64,000 nucleotides of DNA, from assembly GCF_021390595.1 (NCBI RefSeq), contig NZ_JAJEJR010000001.1, forward strand, positions 3,410,001-3,474,000. The letters are read 5' to 3'. The notes below the pieces were generated by a model, which saw only the letters and a list, made by a program, of their open reading frames with translations, was not told the origin of the DNA and searched no databases. Below, one piece after another: positions 34,962 through 43,223 of this stretch. Origin of the DNA: Paraburkholderia sp. HP33-1 (GTDB taxonomy: Bacteria > Pseudomonadota > Gammaproteobacteria > Burkholderiales > Burkholderiaceae). How positions within the stretch are numbered: the stretch's first letter is position 1; every line of letters starts with the position of its first letter. The translations under genes were made by a program, and so were the position numbers.

Positions 34962-36320
34962 TTGAGCACGCTGATCGTCCTATTGCCGCCGCGTGATCCG
35001 GCGGTGCCCTCGCAGGAATGGCAACTGCCCGAGCTGACATTTCTGCTGCTCGATAAGGCGGGGCGCACGCAGCGCGCCGGCCGCTCGGCGCTCGCGCTAC
35101 TGCCGCGCGCGAGCACGACGGTGCTGATGGTCGCCGCGCGCGACCTGCTGCTGATGCCCGCGACGCTGCCGCCGCTACGCGGCCCGAAGCTGCGCCAGGC
35201 ATTGCCTAATATCGTCGAGGATCAACTGATCCAGGACCCGCAGACCTGCCATATCGCGGTCGATCCGCAGAGGCTCGGCGATGGCCGGCACCTGCTCGCG
35301 ATCGTCGATCGCGGCTGGTTCCGTTTCGTCTGCGAGGCGTTCACAGCGGCCGGTCATCGCAGTCTGCGCGCGGTGCCGGTCACGCGTTGCCTGCCGCAGG
35401 CGCCGGTGGCCGAAGTGGCCGCGAGCGTCGATGAAACAGCCGACGCGCGCGAGCCGGTGGTGGCGCCCGAAGCGCCGGCCATCGTGCCGATGGTGGCGGC
35501 AGTGCTCGGTGCGGTGGTGCAGACCGCGCCCGCGCTGCTGCTCGAAGGCGCGGTCGACAGCGGCGTGCCGCGCGTCGAACTGGCGATTGCGCGCGGCGCG
35601 CAGGGCGAAGGCCTCGCGGCGCCTGCCAACGCGGTCAATGCAACCCTCGCCGCGCTCGCCGGTGCGGCTCCGGTCTCGCTGTACATGCTGACCGAGGTGC
35701 CCGGCAACGAGCCGAGCCACACCACGACGAGTCCCGCACGGCTCGCCGCGCACATCCACGGCGCGAGTCCTCTGCCGTTCGAACAGCTCGCGCGGCGCGC
35801 GCTCGAATGCCGCTTCGACCTGTGCCAGTTCGAGTTCGCGTCGCAGCCGTGGCGCCTCGATCGTGCGACGCTGCGGCGTCTGCGTCTTCCGATCGGACTC
35901 GCAATCGCCGCGCTCGTCGTCGCGATCATCGGCGCGAACGTGCAGTGGCTGATGCTCTCGCGTCAGCGCGACGCGATCAACACGCAGATGACGGAGTTGC
36001 TGCTCAACACGTTCCCGAAGACGACCGTCGTGCTCGACGCGCCAGATCAGATGGCGCGTCAGGTGCAGCAATTGCGGGTCGCGGCGGGCGAGTTGTCGCC
36101 GGAGGATTTCCTGTCCATCGCTGACGGTCTCGCGCGTTCGCTGTCGCCTCTGCCGGTCAACGGCATCGCCGCGCTCGACTATCACGACCACCGCCTCGAC
36201 GTGACCTTCAAACCCGCGATCAAGGTCGACCCCGACTTTGCCAAGCGCCTCGCGCGCAACGGCCTCACCGGCGCGATCGACAGCAGTACCGGAAAGTGGA
36301 CCATCAGGAACGGACAATGA
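34962..36320 (+). CDS. gspL: Type II secretion platform protein GspL
   Basis: A 452-residue protein with a cytoplasmic actin-like domain (STLIVLLPPRDPAVPSQEW to about residue 290), one transmembrane helix near residues 310-330 ([21 protein letters not shown]) and a periplasmic ferredoxin-like domain. GspL holds GspE at the membrane. The start is TTG at 34962 with GAGAGGGTGG upstream. It overlaps gspM by four bases. Confidence 0.92.
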   Translation: MSTLIVLLPPRDPAVPSQEWQLPELTFLLLDKAGRTQRAGRSALALLPRASTTVLMVAARDLLLMPATLPPLRGPKLRQALPNIVEDQLIQDPQTCHIAVDPQRLGDGRHLLAIVDRGWFRFVCEAFTAAGHRSLRAVPVTRCLPQAPVAEVAASVDETADAREPVVAPEAPAIVPMVAAVLGAVVQTAPALLLEGAVDSGVPRVELAIARGAQGEGLAAPANAVNATLAALAGAAPVSLYMLTEVPGNEPSHTTTSPARLAAHIHGASPLPFEQLARRALECRFDLCQFEFASQPWRLDRATLRRLRLPIGLAIAALVVAIIGANVQWLMLSRQRDAINTQMTELLLNTFPKTTVVLDAPDQMARQVQQLRVAAGELSPEDFLSIADGLARSLSPLPVNGIAALDYHDHRLDVTFKPAIKVDPDFAKRLARNGLTGAIDSSTGKWTIRNGQ

Positions 36321-36820
36321 AAGCTGAACTCGCTCAAACATGGGCTGGCTTCTGGGAACAGCGCACTGATCGTGAAAAAGCGCTGCTGACGTGGGGCGGC
36401 GCCGCGCTCGCCGTGGCGATCGCGTGGTCGGTGCTGTGGGCACCCGCGCAGGAAGGCCGCGCACATCTGCACGAATCGCTGCCCAGTCTGCAGCGCCAGC
36501 TCGCGCAGATGACCTCGCAGGCCAACGAGGCACGCTCGCTGTCGGCGGCCGCGCAAGGTGTCGCGCCGACCGGCGCCGCGCTCAAGGACGCGCTGAGCGC
36601 ATCGCTCGGCGAGCATGGCCTCGCCGCGACGCAGGTGCAGTTCGTTGGCAACGCGGTGCAGGTGCAGATGAAAAACGTGGCGTTTCCCGCCTGGACCACG
36701 TGGGTCGATGACGTGCGCAAGCAGTTCAAGGTGCAGGTCTCAGAGGCTCACATCACGGCGTTGAAGGACGACGGCCAGGTGGACCTGACGGTGGCGCTGC
36801 AACCATCGACCGCGAAATAA
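36317..36820 (+). CDS. gspM: Type II secretion platform protein GspM
   Basis: A protein of about 167 residues with one N-terminal transmembrane helix (LLTWGGAALAVAIAWSVLWAPA) and a periplasmic domain (GLAATQVQFVGNAVQVQMKNVAFPAWTTWVDD). It partners with GspL. ATGA at 36317-36320 couples it to gspL. The true start is MKAELAQ rather than an upstream in-frame codon. Confidence 0.93.
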   Translation: MKAELAQTWAGFWEQRTDREKALLTWGGAALAVAIAWSVLWAPAQEGRAHLHESLPSLQRQLAQMTSQANEARSLSAAAQGVAPTGAALKDALSASLGEHGLAATQVQFVGNAVQVQMKNVAFPAWTTWVDDVRKQFKVQVSEAHITALKDDGQVDLTVALQPSTAK

Positions 36821-36848
36821 CAACGCGCCGCTCGCGACAGGATCTCGA

Positions 36849-37628
36849 ATGAATTACTGGATGTGGCGCCTGCGTGTGGCGCTGCCGTGGCTGGTCGTGG
36901 CCATTTTGTCGGTCGCGGCCGTGACGCTCGCGTTGCTGCCGGCCGCCTGGATTACGCCGCAGTTCGCGCGGCAAACGCACGGGCATGTCAATCTCGTCGA
37001 CGCCGAGGGCTCGCTGTGGCACGGCTCGGCGACGCTGATGCTGGCCGCCGGTTCCGATATGAGCGCGGCGACAATGCTGCCTGGGCGGATCGAATGGCGC
37101 ACCGCCTTCTGGCCGCTTTTCACCGGGCGTGTGCGCATGGTCATGCGGCAAAGCGAAGCGATGCCCGACCCGATCACGGTCGATGCGACACTGCGCGGGG
37201 CAACCGTCACGCCGGGCGTGCTCGTGGTGCCGGCGTCGCTGCTCGCGGGGCTCGGCGCGCCGTTCAACACGCTCGATCTGCAGGGCAACGTGCAGCTGTC
37301 GTGGTCCGACTGGCGTAGCTTCAACGGCGAAGCGTTCGGACAACTGACGATGATGCTCGACGACCTCAGCTCACGCGTGTCGCTCGTGAAGCCGCTCGGG
37401 TCGTACCGGGTCAGGTTTCAGGCGCAGGGCATGTCGTCGGCGCTCGATCTGAGCACGGTGAAGGGACCGTTGACGCTGAACGGCACCGGCACGGTCTCGG
37501 CCGCATCGACGTCGTTTCGTGGCACGGCGAGCGCCGCGCCGGAGCAGCACGACAACCTCGCCGGCCTGCTGAATCTGCTTGGCCGGCCGAGCGGACCGGA
37601 TACGGTGGCGCTGACGTTCGTGCACTGA
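36849..37628 (+). CDS. gspN: Type II secretion protein GspN
   Basis: A 259-residue protein with an N-terminal transmembrane or signal segment (LPWLVVAILSVAAVTLALLP) and the T2SSN domain (LVDAEGSLWHGSATLML, FNTLDLQGNVQLSWSDWRSF). GspN is found in a subset of systems and its role is uncertain. It ends the gsp cluster. No prepilin peptidase gene (gspO/pilD) is present in the window. Confidence 0.9.
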   Translation: MNYWMWRLRVALPWLVVAILSVAAVTLALLPAAWITPQFARQTHGHVNLVDAEGSLWHGSATLMLAAGSDMSAATMLPGRIEWRTAFWPLFTGRVRMVMRQSEAMPDPITVDATLRGATVTPGVLVVPASLLAGLGAPFNTLDLQGNVQLSWSDWRSFNGEAFGQLTMMLDDLSSRVSLVKPLGSYRVRFQAQGMSSALDLSTVKGPLTLNGTGTVSAASTSFRGTASAAPEQHDNLAGLLNLLGRPSGPDTVALTFVH

Positions 37629-37683
37629 GGTGCGCTGTTTTGCGCTGCGCGCTTCGCATTGACCGAGGCGCGCGCGGCGGCCG

Positions 37684-39297
37684 TTATTTGCTCTGCACCC
37701 GCGCTTGCGGCGCGTCTGCGCTTTGCGTGATGCCTTGCGCGATGGACGTCGCGCCGGGTGCCGCCACTGCGGCAGCCGCTGGAGCCGACGCCGGCAGCGG
37801 TGCGGGCGCGGCGACATCGCCGGTCTCGCGATCCATCTGCGACACGTCCCAGCCGCCGCCGAGCGCCTTCACGAGACCCACCGACGACACCATCCGCTGC
37901 CCGGCGATGGTCTCGAGCTTCTGTTCGGCCGTGAATGCCGTGGTCTGCGCGGTCAGCACGTTGACGAAACCGACCGTACCCGCCTTGTACTCGTTCGTGA
38001 CGATCGCCAGCGCCTGGCGCGCCGAGTCGACCGCCTGCCGCTGCACGACGATTTCCTGCTCGAGGATGCGCAGCGACGCGAGGTTGTCCTCGACGTCCTG
38101 GAACGCGGCGAGCACCGTTTGCCGATAGGTCGCGACATCGGCGTCGTAGGTGGCGCGCGCGGCCTCGGTTTTCGCCTGGCGCAGGCCGGCGTCGAAGATC
38201 GTTCCGGCCAGTTGCGGGCCGAGCGTCCAGAAGCGCGACGGCAAGGTCAGCAGTTGCGAGAACACTGAGTTCTCGAAGCCGCCGGTCGCCGACAGCGTCA
38301 GCGACGGGAAGAACGCGGCGATCGCCACGCCGATCTGCTCGTTCGCCGCAGCGGCCTTGCGTTCCGCGGACGCGATATCCGGCCTGCGTTCGAGCAGCGC
38401 AGACGGCATTTGCGCGGGCACGGCGGGTGGCGTCGCGGTGAGCGGCATCGGCGGCAGCGAGAACGTCGACGCGGGCACGCCGATCAGCACCGCGATCGCG
38501 TGCTCGTCCTGCGCGCGCTGGATGCCATTGTCGATCGCGGCGGCCTGCGCCGATTGCAGCTGGGTTTGCGCCTGGATCACGTCCGAGCGCGCGGCGACGC
38601 CGGCCGCGTACTGATTCTGTGTGAGCTGCAGCGAGCGCTGATAGGCCTCGACGGTGTCGTCTAGCAGCTTTTGCGTGGAATCGAGCGCGCGTAGCAGGAA
38701 GTAGGTCTGCGCGAGCGTGGCTTGCGCCGACAGGCGCGCGTTCGCGAGGTCGGCGGCCGCACCTTGCTGGCCGGCTGTCTGTGCGTTGACCGAGCGCGTG
38801 ACCGAGCCCCACAGGTCCGGTTCCCAGCTCGCCTGCATCTGGACGTTGAAGCTGTTGCTGATGCCGGCGCGGCTCGTCGCCGTCGTCGCATTGCCGCCGG
38901 TTTGCGTGCCGTTGCCGGAGCGTGTCACGCCCGCCGACGCACCGATCGTCGGGAAGTACGCGGCGCGCGCTTCGCCGACGAGCGCGCGCGCCTGCCGGTA
39001 GTTCGCGGCGAATTGCGCGATGGTCTGGTTCGCGGCGTTGAGCTTGTCTACGAGTTCGTTGAGCTTCGGGTCTTCGTAGATCGCCCACCAGTTGCCGCGG
39101 TCGTGTTGATCGGCCGGTTCGGCGACCTTCCAGCCGGGCGCGGCTTCCTTGAACGACGCGGGGATCTGGGTGGCCGGCCGCTGATAGTTCGGGCCGACCG
39201 CGCAGGCGGCGACGAGCGTCGCGCAGGCCGCGCTGATGGCGAGGGTCAGGACGCGCGGCGCAAACGCCCGCGCGCGCGCGATTCGATCAGACTGCAT
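37684..39297 (-). CDS. Outer-membrane efflux lipoprotein, NodT/OprM family
   Basis: A protein of about 537 residues with a lipoprotein signal peptide (lipobox VAAC, about residues 29-32), then CAVGPNYQRPATQIP and two OEP repeats typical of TolC-like channels (LNAANQTIAQFAANYRQARALVGEARAAYFPTI, ERRPDIASAERKAAAANEQIGVAIAAFFPSL). It forms the outer-membrane exit duct of RND or MFS tripartite pumps. No inner pump gene is adjacent; a DHA2 permease is about 1.6 kb away on the other strand. The start MQSDRIAR is preferred to 39345. Confidence 0.93.
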   Translation of the reverse strand: MQSDRIARARAFAPRVLTLAISAACATLVAACAVGPNYQRPATQIPASFKEAAPGWKVAEPADQHDRGNWWAIYEDPKLNELVDKLNAANQTIAQFAANYRQARALVGEARAAYFPTIGASAGVTRSGNGTQTGGNATTATSRAGISNSFNVQMQASWEPDLWGSVTRSVNAQTAGQQGAAADLANARLSAQATLAQTYFLLRALDSTQKLLDDTVEAYQRSLQLTQNQYAAGVAARSDVIQAQTQLQSAQAAAIDNGIQRAQDEHAIAVLIGVPASTFSLPPMPLTATPPAVPAQMPSALLERRPDIASAERKAAAANEQIGVAIAAFFPSLTLSATGGFENSVFSQLLTLPSRFWTLGPQLAGTIFDAGLRQAKTEAARATYDADVATYRQTVLAAFQDVEDNLASLRILEQEIVVQRQAVDSARQALAIVTNEYKAGTVGFVNVLTAQTTAFTAEQKLETIAGQRMVSSVGLVKALGGGWDVSQMDRETGDVAAPAPLPASAPAAAAVAAPGATSIAQGITQSADAPQARVQSK

Positions 39298-39576
39298 GCA
39301 ATGAATTCCTTCTGGACGCCGCGGTGCGGCAGGGAGCGGCGCCACCGGCGGGGCGAGATCATGGTCTGCCGGAATGTTAGCGTATGAGTCCGCGCGAGCG
39401 CGGGAAACTGAAAGCTGAAAGGTTAATGCGACGCGCTGCGCAGGTGTGTTACTTGCGGCGACGCGATGGTTACGCGTTGTTACCGGCAGGCACGAGGAAC
39501 TGCGGGTGCGCTGCGGCTCAGGCGGCGAGCGGAAGCAAACGGGTGTCTCGAAAGCGCGTTGGGAAGCGGCGCGTCG

Positions 39577-39969
39577 TTAGAGGCGCGAATCTGCGGTTTG
39601 GGTCTGCTTGCGCTGACGCTGGCGCGCGAGTTTGCCCGCCGAAGCCCGGCACGATGCACCGCCGGGCGCAACGCAAGCGCTGCCGCTGTTGGCTGCCGCG
39701 ACGTCTGTCGCTTCAATCGCCAAGCTTTCCTTAGGCAGCACGATCTCGTTGGATTCCGCGAGCGTGGCGCTGTCGTTCTTCGCCTGCTTCGTCCCCCGTC
39801 GATGCTCGACCCAAGCGAGCAGCGCGACGCCCACCGATCCGCCCGGCAGCACCATCAGTCCCGCGAACAGCGCGAGCTTCCACCAACGGTGTCGGCCCTG
39901 GAAGCTGTGAAGTGCGGAATCGGTCAGTGAGCGGCTGAGGCCGCCAAGCGTGTTTTTGAGGTACGGCAT
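39577..39969 (-). CDS. Hypothetical membrane protein
   Basis: A 130-residue protein I do not recognise. It has a hydrophobic stretch near residues 30-52 (WWKLALFAGLMVLPGGSVGVALLAW) followed by a charged, lysine/arginine-rich tail. The N-terminal 28 residues are amphipathic. It lies alone between the efflux lipoprotein and the MarR gene. An overlapping plus-strand ORF at 39384-39734 is less likely because it lacks hydrophobic or family signals. Confidence 0.5.
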   Translation of the reverse strand: MPYLKNTLGGLSRSLTDSALHSFQGRHRWWKLALFAGLMVLPGGSVGVALLAWVEHRRGTKQAKNDSATLAESNEIVLPKESLAIEATDVAAANSGSACVAPGGASCRASAGKLARQRQRKQTQTADSRL

Positions 39970-40177
39970 CGGGGAAATCCTGTTGCGCGCGTCGCGAGCG
40001 GGGCGGCGTGCGTCGATCGGTCAGAACATGGTCTCAAATGGCGCAGGACGCGCGAAACTCATTGCTAGTCATAATATTGACTATGCAATTAAATTTCAAG
40101 ATACTGCGCCGCGCGGACATTTCGACTGTTGTTTTTAGGTTGGCCGGTCGTGCACCGCAAAATGTGATTTGACTTGT

Positions 40178-40189
40178 CTGCTTAGGCAG
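40178..40189. promoter_or_regulatory. Possible MarR operator upstream of the marR gene
   Basis: CTGCTTAGGCAG is a dyad 39 bp before the MarR start. A related TGTCTG...GGCAG word occurs at 40836-40846 before the permease gene. The two may be the regulator's sites. Confidence 0.4.
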
Positions 40190-40227
40190 CTAAACTTCGA
40201 TTTGCTTGTGGATGTTGCGGATACCCC

Positions 40228-40734
40228 ATGACTGATGGCCCCTACAAAGCGGACGAGGTCGAGCTCACGAGCAGTCTCGGCTACTACCTGACGAAAGCGC
40301 GTAACGTGCTGGTGGAGCGCACGGACCGCGCGGTCAAGCCGCTCGGGCTCACCGCGCAACAGATCGGCGTGATTCTGATGCTGTCGTCGCGGCGCGCGAG
40401 CACGCCATTCGAGCTGTCGCGCGCGATGTCGTACGACAGCGGTTCGATGACGCGTCTGCTCGACCGCCTGGAAAAAAAGGGCTTCGTCGTGCGCACGCGC
40501 AGCAGTGACGACCGTCGCATGGTGAAGCTGGAGTTGACTCCCCAGGGCCATGACGCCGCGCGGCAATTGCCGAATCTGGGGGCGACCGTGCTGAACGATC
40601 AATTGCGCGGCTTTACGGCCGAAGAGCACGCGACGCTGATTCACCTGCTCGCCCGTTTCATCGCGAACGGTCCCGAGGGAGAAGCCGGCGTGGGCTGCGG
40701 ACCGGCGCCCCAGCCCGACGAGCCACAGACTTGA
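40228..40734 (+). CDS. MarR-family regulator of the adjacent permease
   Basis: A 168-residue MarR protein. The winged HTH is visible in LTAQQIGVILMLSSRRASTPFELSRAM, MTRLLDRLEKKGFVVRTRSSDDRRMVKLELTPQG. It lies 197 bp before the DHA2 permease on the same strand and shares a candidate operator word with it, so it probably represses its own gene and the pump, as EmrR/MprA does. Confidence 0.92.
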   Translation: MTDGPYKADEVELTSSLGYYLTKARNVLVERTDRAVKPLGLTAQQIGVILMLSSRRASTPFELSRAMSYDSGSMTRLLDRLEKKGFVVRTRSSDDRRMVKLELTPQGHDAARQLPNLGATVLNDQLRGFTAEEHATLIHLLARFIANGPEGEAGVGCGPAPQPDEPQT

Positions 40735-40835
40735 AGCGAAGCGCAGTCGTCGTCACCAGGCGGCGCTTCATCACGAAGTACTAGCAGCGCAACCAAGAGG
40801 CGCCTTTTTTGAAGGCGTTATTGTCTTAAGATATC

Positions 40836-40846
40836 TGTCTGGGCAG
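40836..40846. promoter_or_regulatory. Possible MarR operator before the DHA2 permease
   Basis: TGTCTGGGCAG shares its arms with the dyad at 40178-40189 and overlaps the palindrome AGATATCT (40829-40836). Proposed as the second MarR site. Confidence 0.35.
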
Positions 40847-40931
40847 AGGGTGATCCGGCATGCAAACACCGCGTCTGAAACGCGTGATAAAGCTGCCGCG
40901 ACAAGCTTTTGCCACCTGAGGAGAACAACCT

Positions 40932-42494
40932 ATGGACACCACGGCTTCCAACGCCGCGCTGCCCGTCACCGAACCCGTCCCGCTGCAAGGCGGCGCGCTC
41001 GCGCTGCTGACCGTCGGTCTTGCACTGGGCACCTTTATGGAGGTGCTCGACACCTCGATCGCGAACGTCGCGGTGCCGACCATTTCCGGCAGCCTCGGCG
41101 TCGCGACAAGCCAGGGCACCTGGGTGATCTCGTCGTACTCGGTCGCCTCGGCCATCGCCGTGCCGCTGACCGGCTGGCTCGCGCGACGCGTCGGCGAGGT
41201 GCGACTTTTCACGCTGTCGGTACTGCTGTTCACGATCGCATCGGCGGCCTGCGGTTTCGCGCATAACTTCGAATCGCTGATCGCGTTCCGGCTCGTGCAA
41301 GGGCTCGTGTCCGGGCCGATGGTGCCGCTGTCGCAGACGATCCTGATGCGCTCCTACCCGCCCGCGAAGCGCGGCCTCGCGCTCGGCTTATGGGCGATGA
41401 CCGTGATCTGCGCGCCGATCTTCGGCCCGGTGATGGGCGGCTACATCACGGATAATTTCACGTGGCCGTGGATCTTCTATATCAACGTGCCGATCGGCCT
41501 GTTCTCGGCGTTCTGCGCGTACCTGCTGCTACGGGGCCGCGAGACGCAGACGACGCGCCAGCGCATCGACGTGATCGGCCTCGTGTTGCTGGTGACCGGT
41601 GTGTCGTGTCTGCAGATGATGCTCGACCTCGGCAAGGACCGCGACTGGTTCAACTCGACGTTCATCGCCACGCTCGGCGTGATCGCGCTCGTGTCGATAG
41701 CGTTCCTGCTCGTGTGGGAGTTGACGGAGAAGGAGCCGATCGTCGACCTGTCGCTGTTCAAGGATCGCAACTTCGCGCTCGGCGTGGTGATCATCTCGTT
41801 CGGCTTCATGGCGTTCTTCGGCTCGGTGGTGATCTTCCCGCTGTGGCTGCAAACGGTGATGGGCTATACGGCCGGCCTCGCGGGTCTCGCCACGGCGCCG
41901 GTCGGATTGCTCGCGCTGTTCCTGTCGCCGATGATCGGCAAGAACATGCATCGGCTGAATCTGCGCATGGTCGCGAGCTTCGCGTTTATCGTGTTCGCGA
42001 TCGTGTCGTTCTGGAACTCGACGTTCACGCTCGACGTGCCGTTCGGCCACGTGATCCTGCCGCGGCTCGTACAGGGCATCGGCGTCGCGTGCTTCTTCGT
42101 GCCGATGACGACGATTACGCTGTCCAGCGTGCCCGACGAGCGTCTTGCGAGCGCCTCGGGTTTGTCGAACTTCTTCCGCACGTTGTCGGGCGCGATCGGC
42201 ACGGCGATCAGCACGACCTTCTGGGAAAACGACACGATCTACCACCACGCGATGCTGGCCGATACGGTCAACGCATATTCGGCGAACACCAATGCCTATA
42301 CGAATGCGCTCGCGGGCGCGGGGTTGTCCGGCGACAGCCTGACCGCGCAGCTGAACCAGGTGGTAACGAGCCAGGCGTACATGATGGCCACCAACGACTT
42401 CTTCCGCATCTCGTGCGCGGCGTTTATCGTGCTGGCATTGCTCGTGTGGATGACGAAGCCGCGCAACGGTGCCGGGGCTTCGTTAGGACACTGA
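40932..42494 (+). CDS. DHA2-family drug:H+ antiporter (EmrB/QacA type)
   Basis: A 520-residue major facilitator permease with 14 predicted helices. Family marks are EVLDTSIANVAVPTISGSLG (motif in TM1), SYSVASAIAVPLTGWLARRVGEVR (motif A region), RLVQGLVSGPMVPLSQTILM and FGPVMGGYI (motif C). EmrB types export drugs across the inner membrane and pair with an EmrA adaptor and an outer channel. The adaptor gene is not seen. CTGAGGAGAACAACCT precedes the ATG as a ribosome site. Confidence 0.95.
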   Translation: MDTTASNAALPVTEPVPLQGGALALLTVGLALGTFMEVLDTSIANVAVPTISGSLGVATSQGTWVISSYSVASAIAVPLTGWLARRVGEVRLFTLSVLLFTIASAACGFAHNFESLIAFRLVQGLVSGPMVPLSQTILMRSYPPAKRGLALGLWAMTVICAPIFGPVMGGYITDNFTWPWIFYINVPIGLFSAFCAYLLLRGRETQTTRQRIDVIGLVLLVTGVSCLQMMLDLGKDRDWFNSTFIATLGVIALVSIAFLLVWELTEKEPIVDLSLFKDRNFALGVVIISFGFMAFFGSVVIFPLWLQTVMGYTAGLAGLATAPVGLLALFLSPMIGKNMHRLNLRMVASFAFIVFAIVSFWNSTFTLDVPFGHVILPRLVQGIGVACFFVPMTTITLSSVPDERLASASGLSNFFRTLSGAIGTAISTTFWENDTIYHHAMLADTVNAYSANTNAYTNALAGAGLSGDSLTAQLNQVVTSQAYMMATNDFFRISCAAFIVLALLVWMTKPRNGAGASLGH

Positions 42495-42552
42495 GGTAGA
42501 CGGCGCGGCAACGGTGCCTGGAGCGCCGCTGCCGACGCCGCGCATCAGTCCG

Positions 42553-43059
42553 CTATTGCGACATCGCCTCGCCGTTCGGCAGCGTCGTCGTTTTGCCGGG
42601 CAGCGTCTCCGGATGCGTCGCATCGGGCGCGTTCTGCATTGGTGTCGCGCTGCCTTGCGGCACGCCGGCGCCCGCGCCTCTCACATACCGCTTGAAATCC
42701 GCACCCGCTTCCCACGGATTCGGCTTGCAGCCGAGCGAGCTGTCGCAATGCGCGGAAAAGCCGATCGTCGTAGTGCCGTCGGGATTCGCGGCGCGCGTGA
42801 TCTGATACGCGAGCGTGCGCTTGCCGCCGTCGGGTCCGGTGGTCTGGATCAACGAGTCGTTAGCGATCGCGATCTCGTACTTCGAATGGCTCGCGATCCA
42901 TGTGTGCGCCCGTTGCCACCAGAGATCGCATTCGGCCTTGTTCGAACACGTCAGCGGTTCGGTCGCGATCTGCATGACGTCCGGATCGACCTGACCTTGG
43001 GTCGAGCATGCTGCCGTCGCCACGAGACACAGCGCGGCCAAAAGACCTTTGTTCTTCAC
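42553..43059 (-). CDS. Hypothetical lipoprotein
   Basis: A protein of about 168 residues with a lipoprotein signal peptide (KNKGLLAALCLVATAAC, lipobox TAAC). The start is GTG at 43059 because GGGGAGGTATCGAC lies directly upstream; an in-frame start at 43125 does not have one. The mature part has four cysteines (TCSNKAEC, AHCDSSLGC), likely disulfide-linked, and a flexible Pro/Gly/Asn C-terminus. I do not recognise the family. It is predicted to sit in the periplasm on the outer membrane. Confidence 0.8.
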   Translation of the reverse strand: MKNKGLLAALCLVATAACSTQGQVDPDVMQIATEPLTCSNKAECDLWWQRAHTWIASHSKYEIAIANDSLIQTTGPDGGKRTLAYQITRAANPDGTTTIGFSAHCDSSLGCKPNPWEAGADFKRYVRGAGAGVPQGSATPMQNAPDATHPETLPGKTTTLPNGEAMSQ

Positions 43060-43223
43060 GTCGATACCTCCCCATGTGCATCGTGTCATAACATTTTGGA
43101 CCGGCACGCCGAGGCCGTGTTTCATCCAGATCAGAGAATTGCGACGACGCGCGGAGTTATTTGGGGCAACGAAAAAGCGGCCGCGCGGGCCGCTTGTCTG
43201 CGTCTCGAGATGGGGGCGAACGC

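Noticed and set aside
37418..39088. A 556-codon minus-strand ORF overlapping the efflux lipoprotein in another frame
   Set aside because: The frame with the lipobox and two OEP repeats is clearly coding; this one is Arg/Ala/Gly-rich noise.
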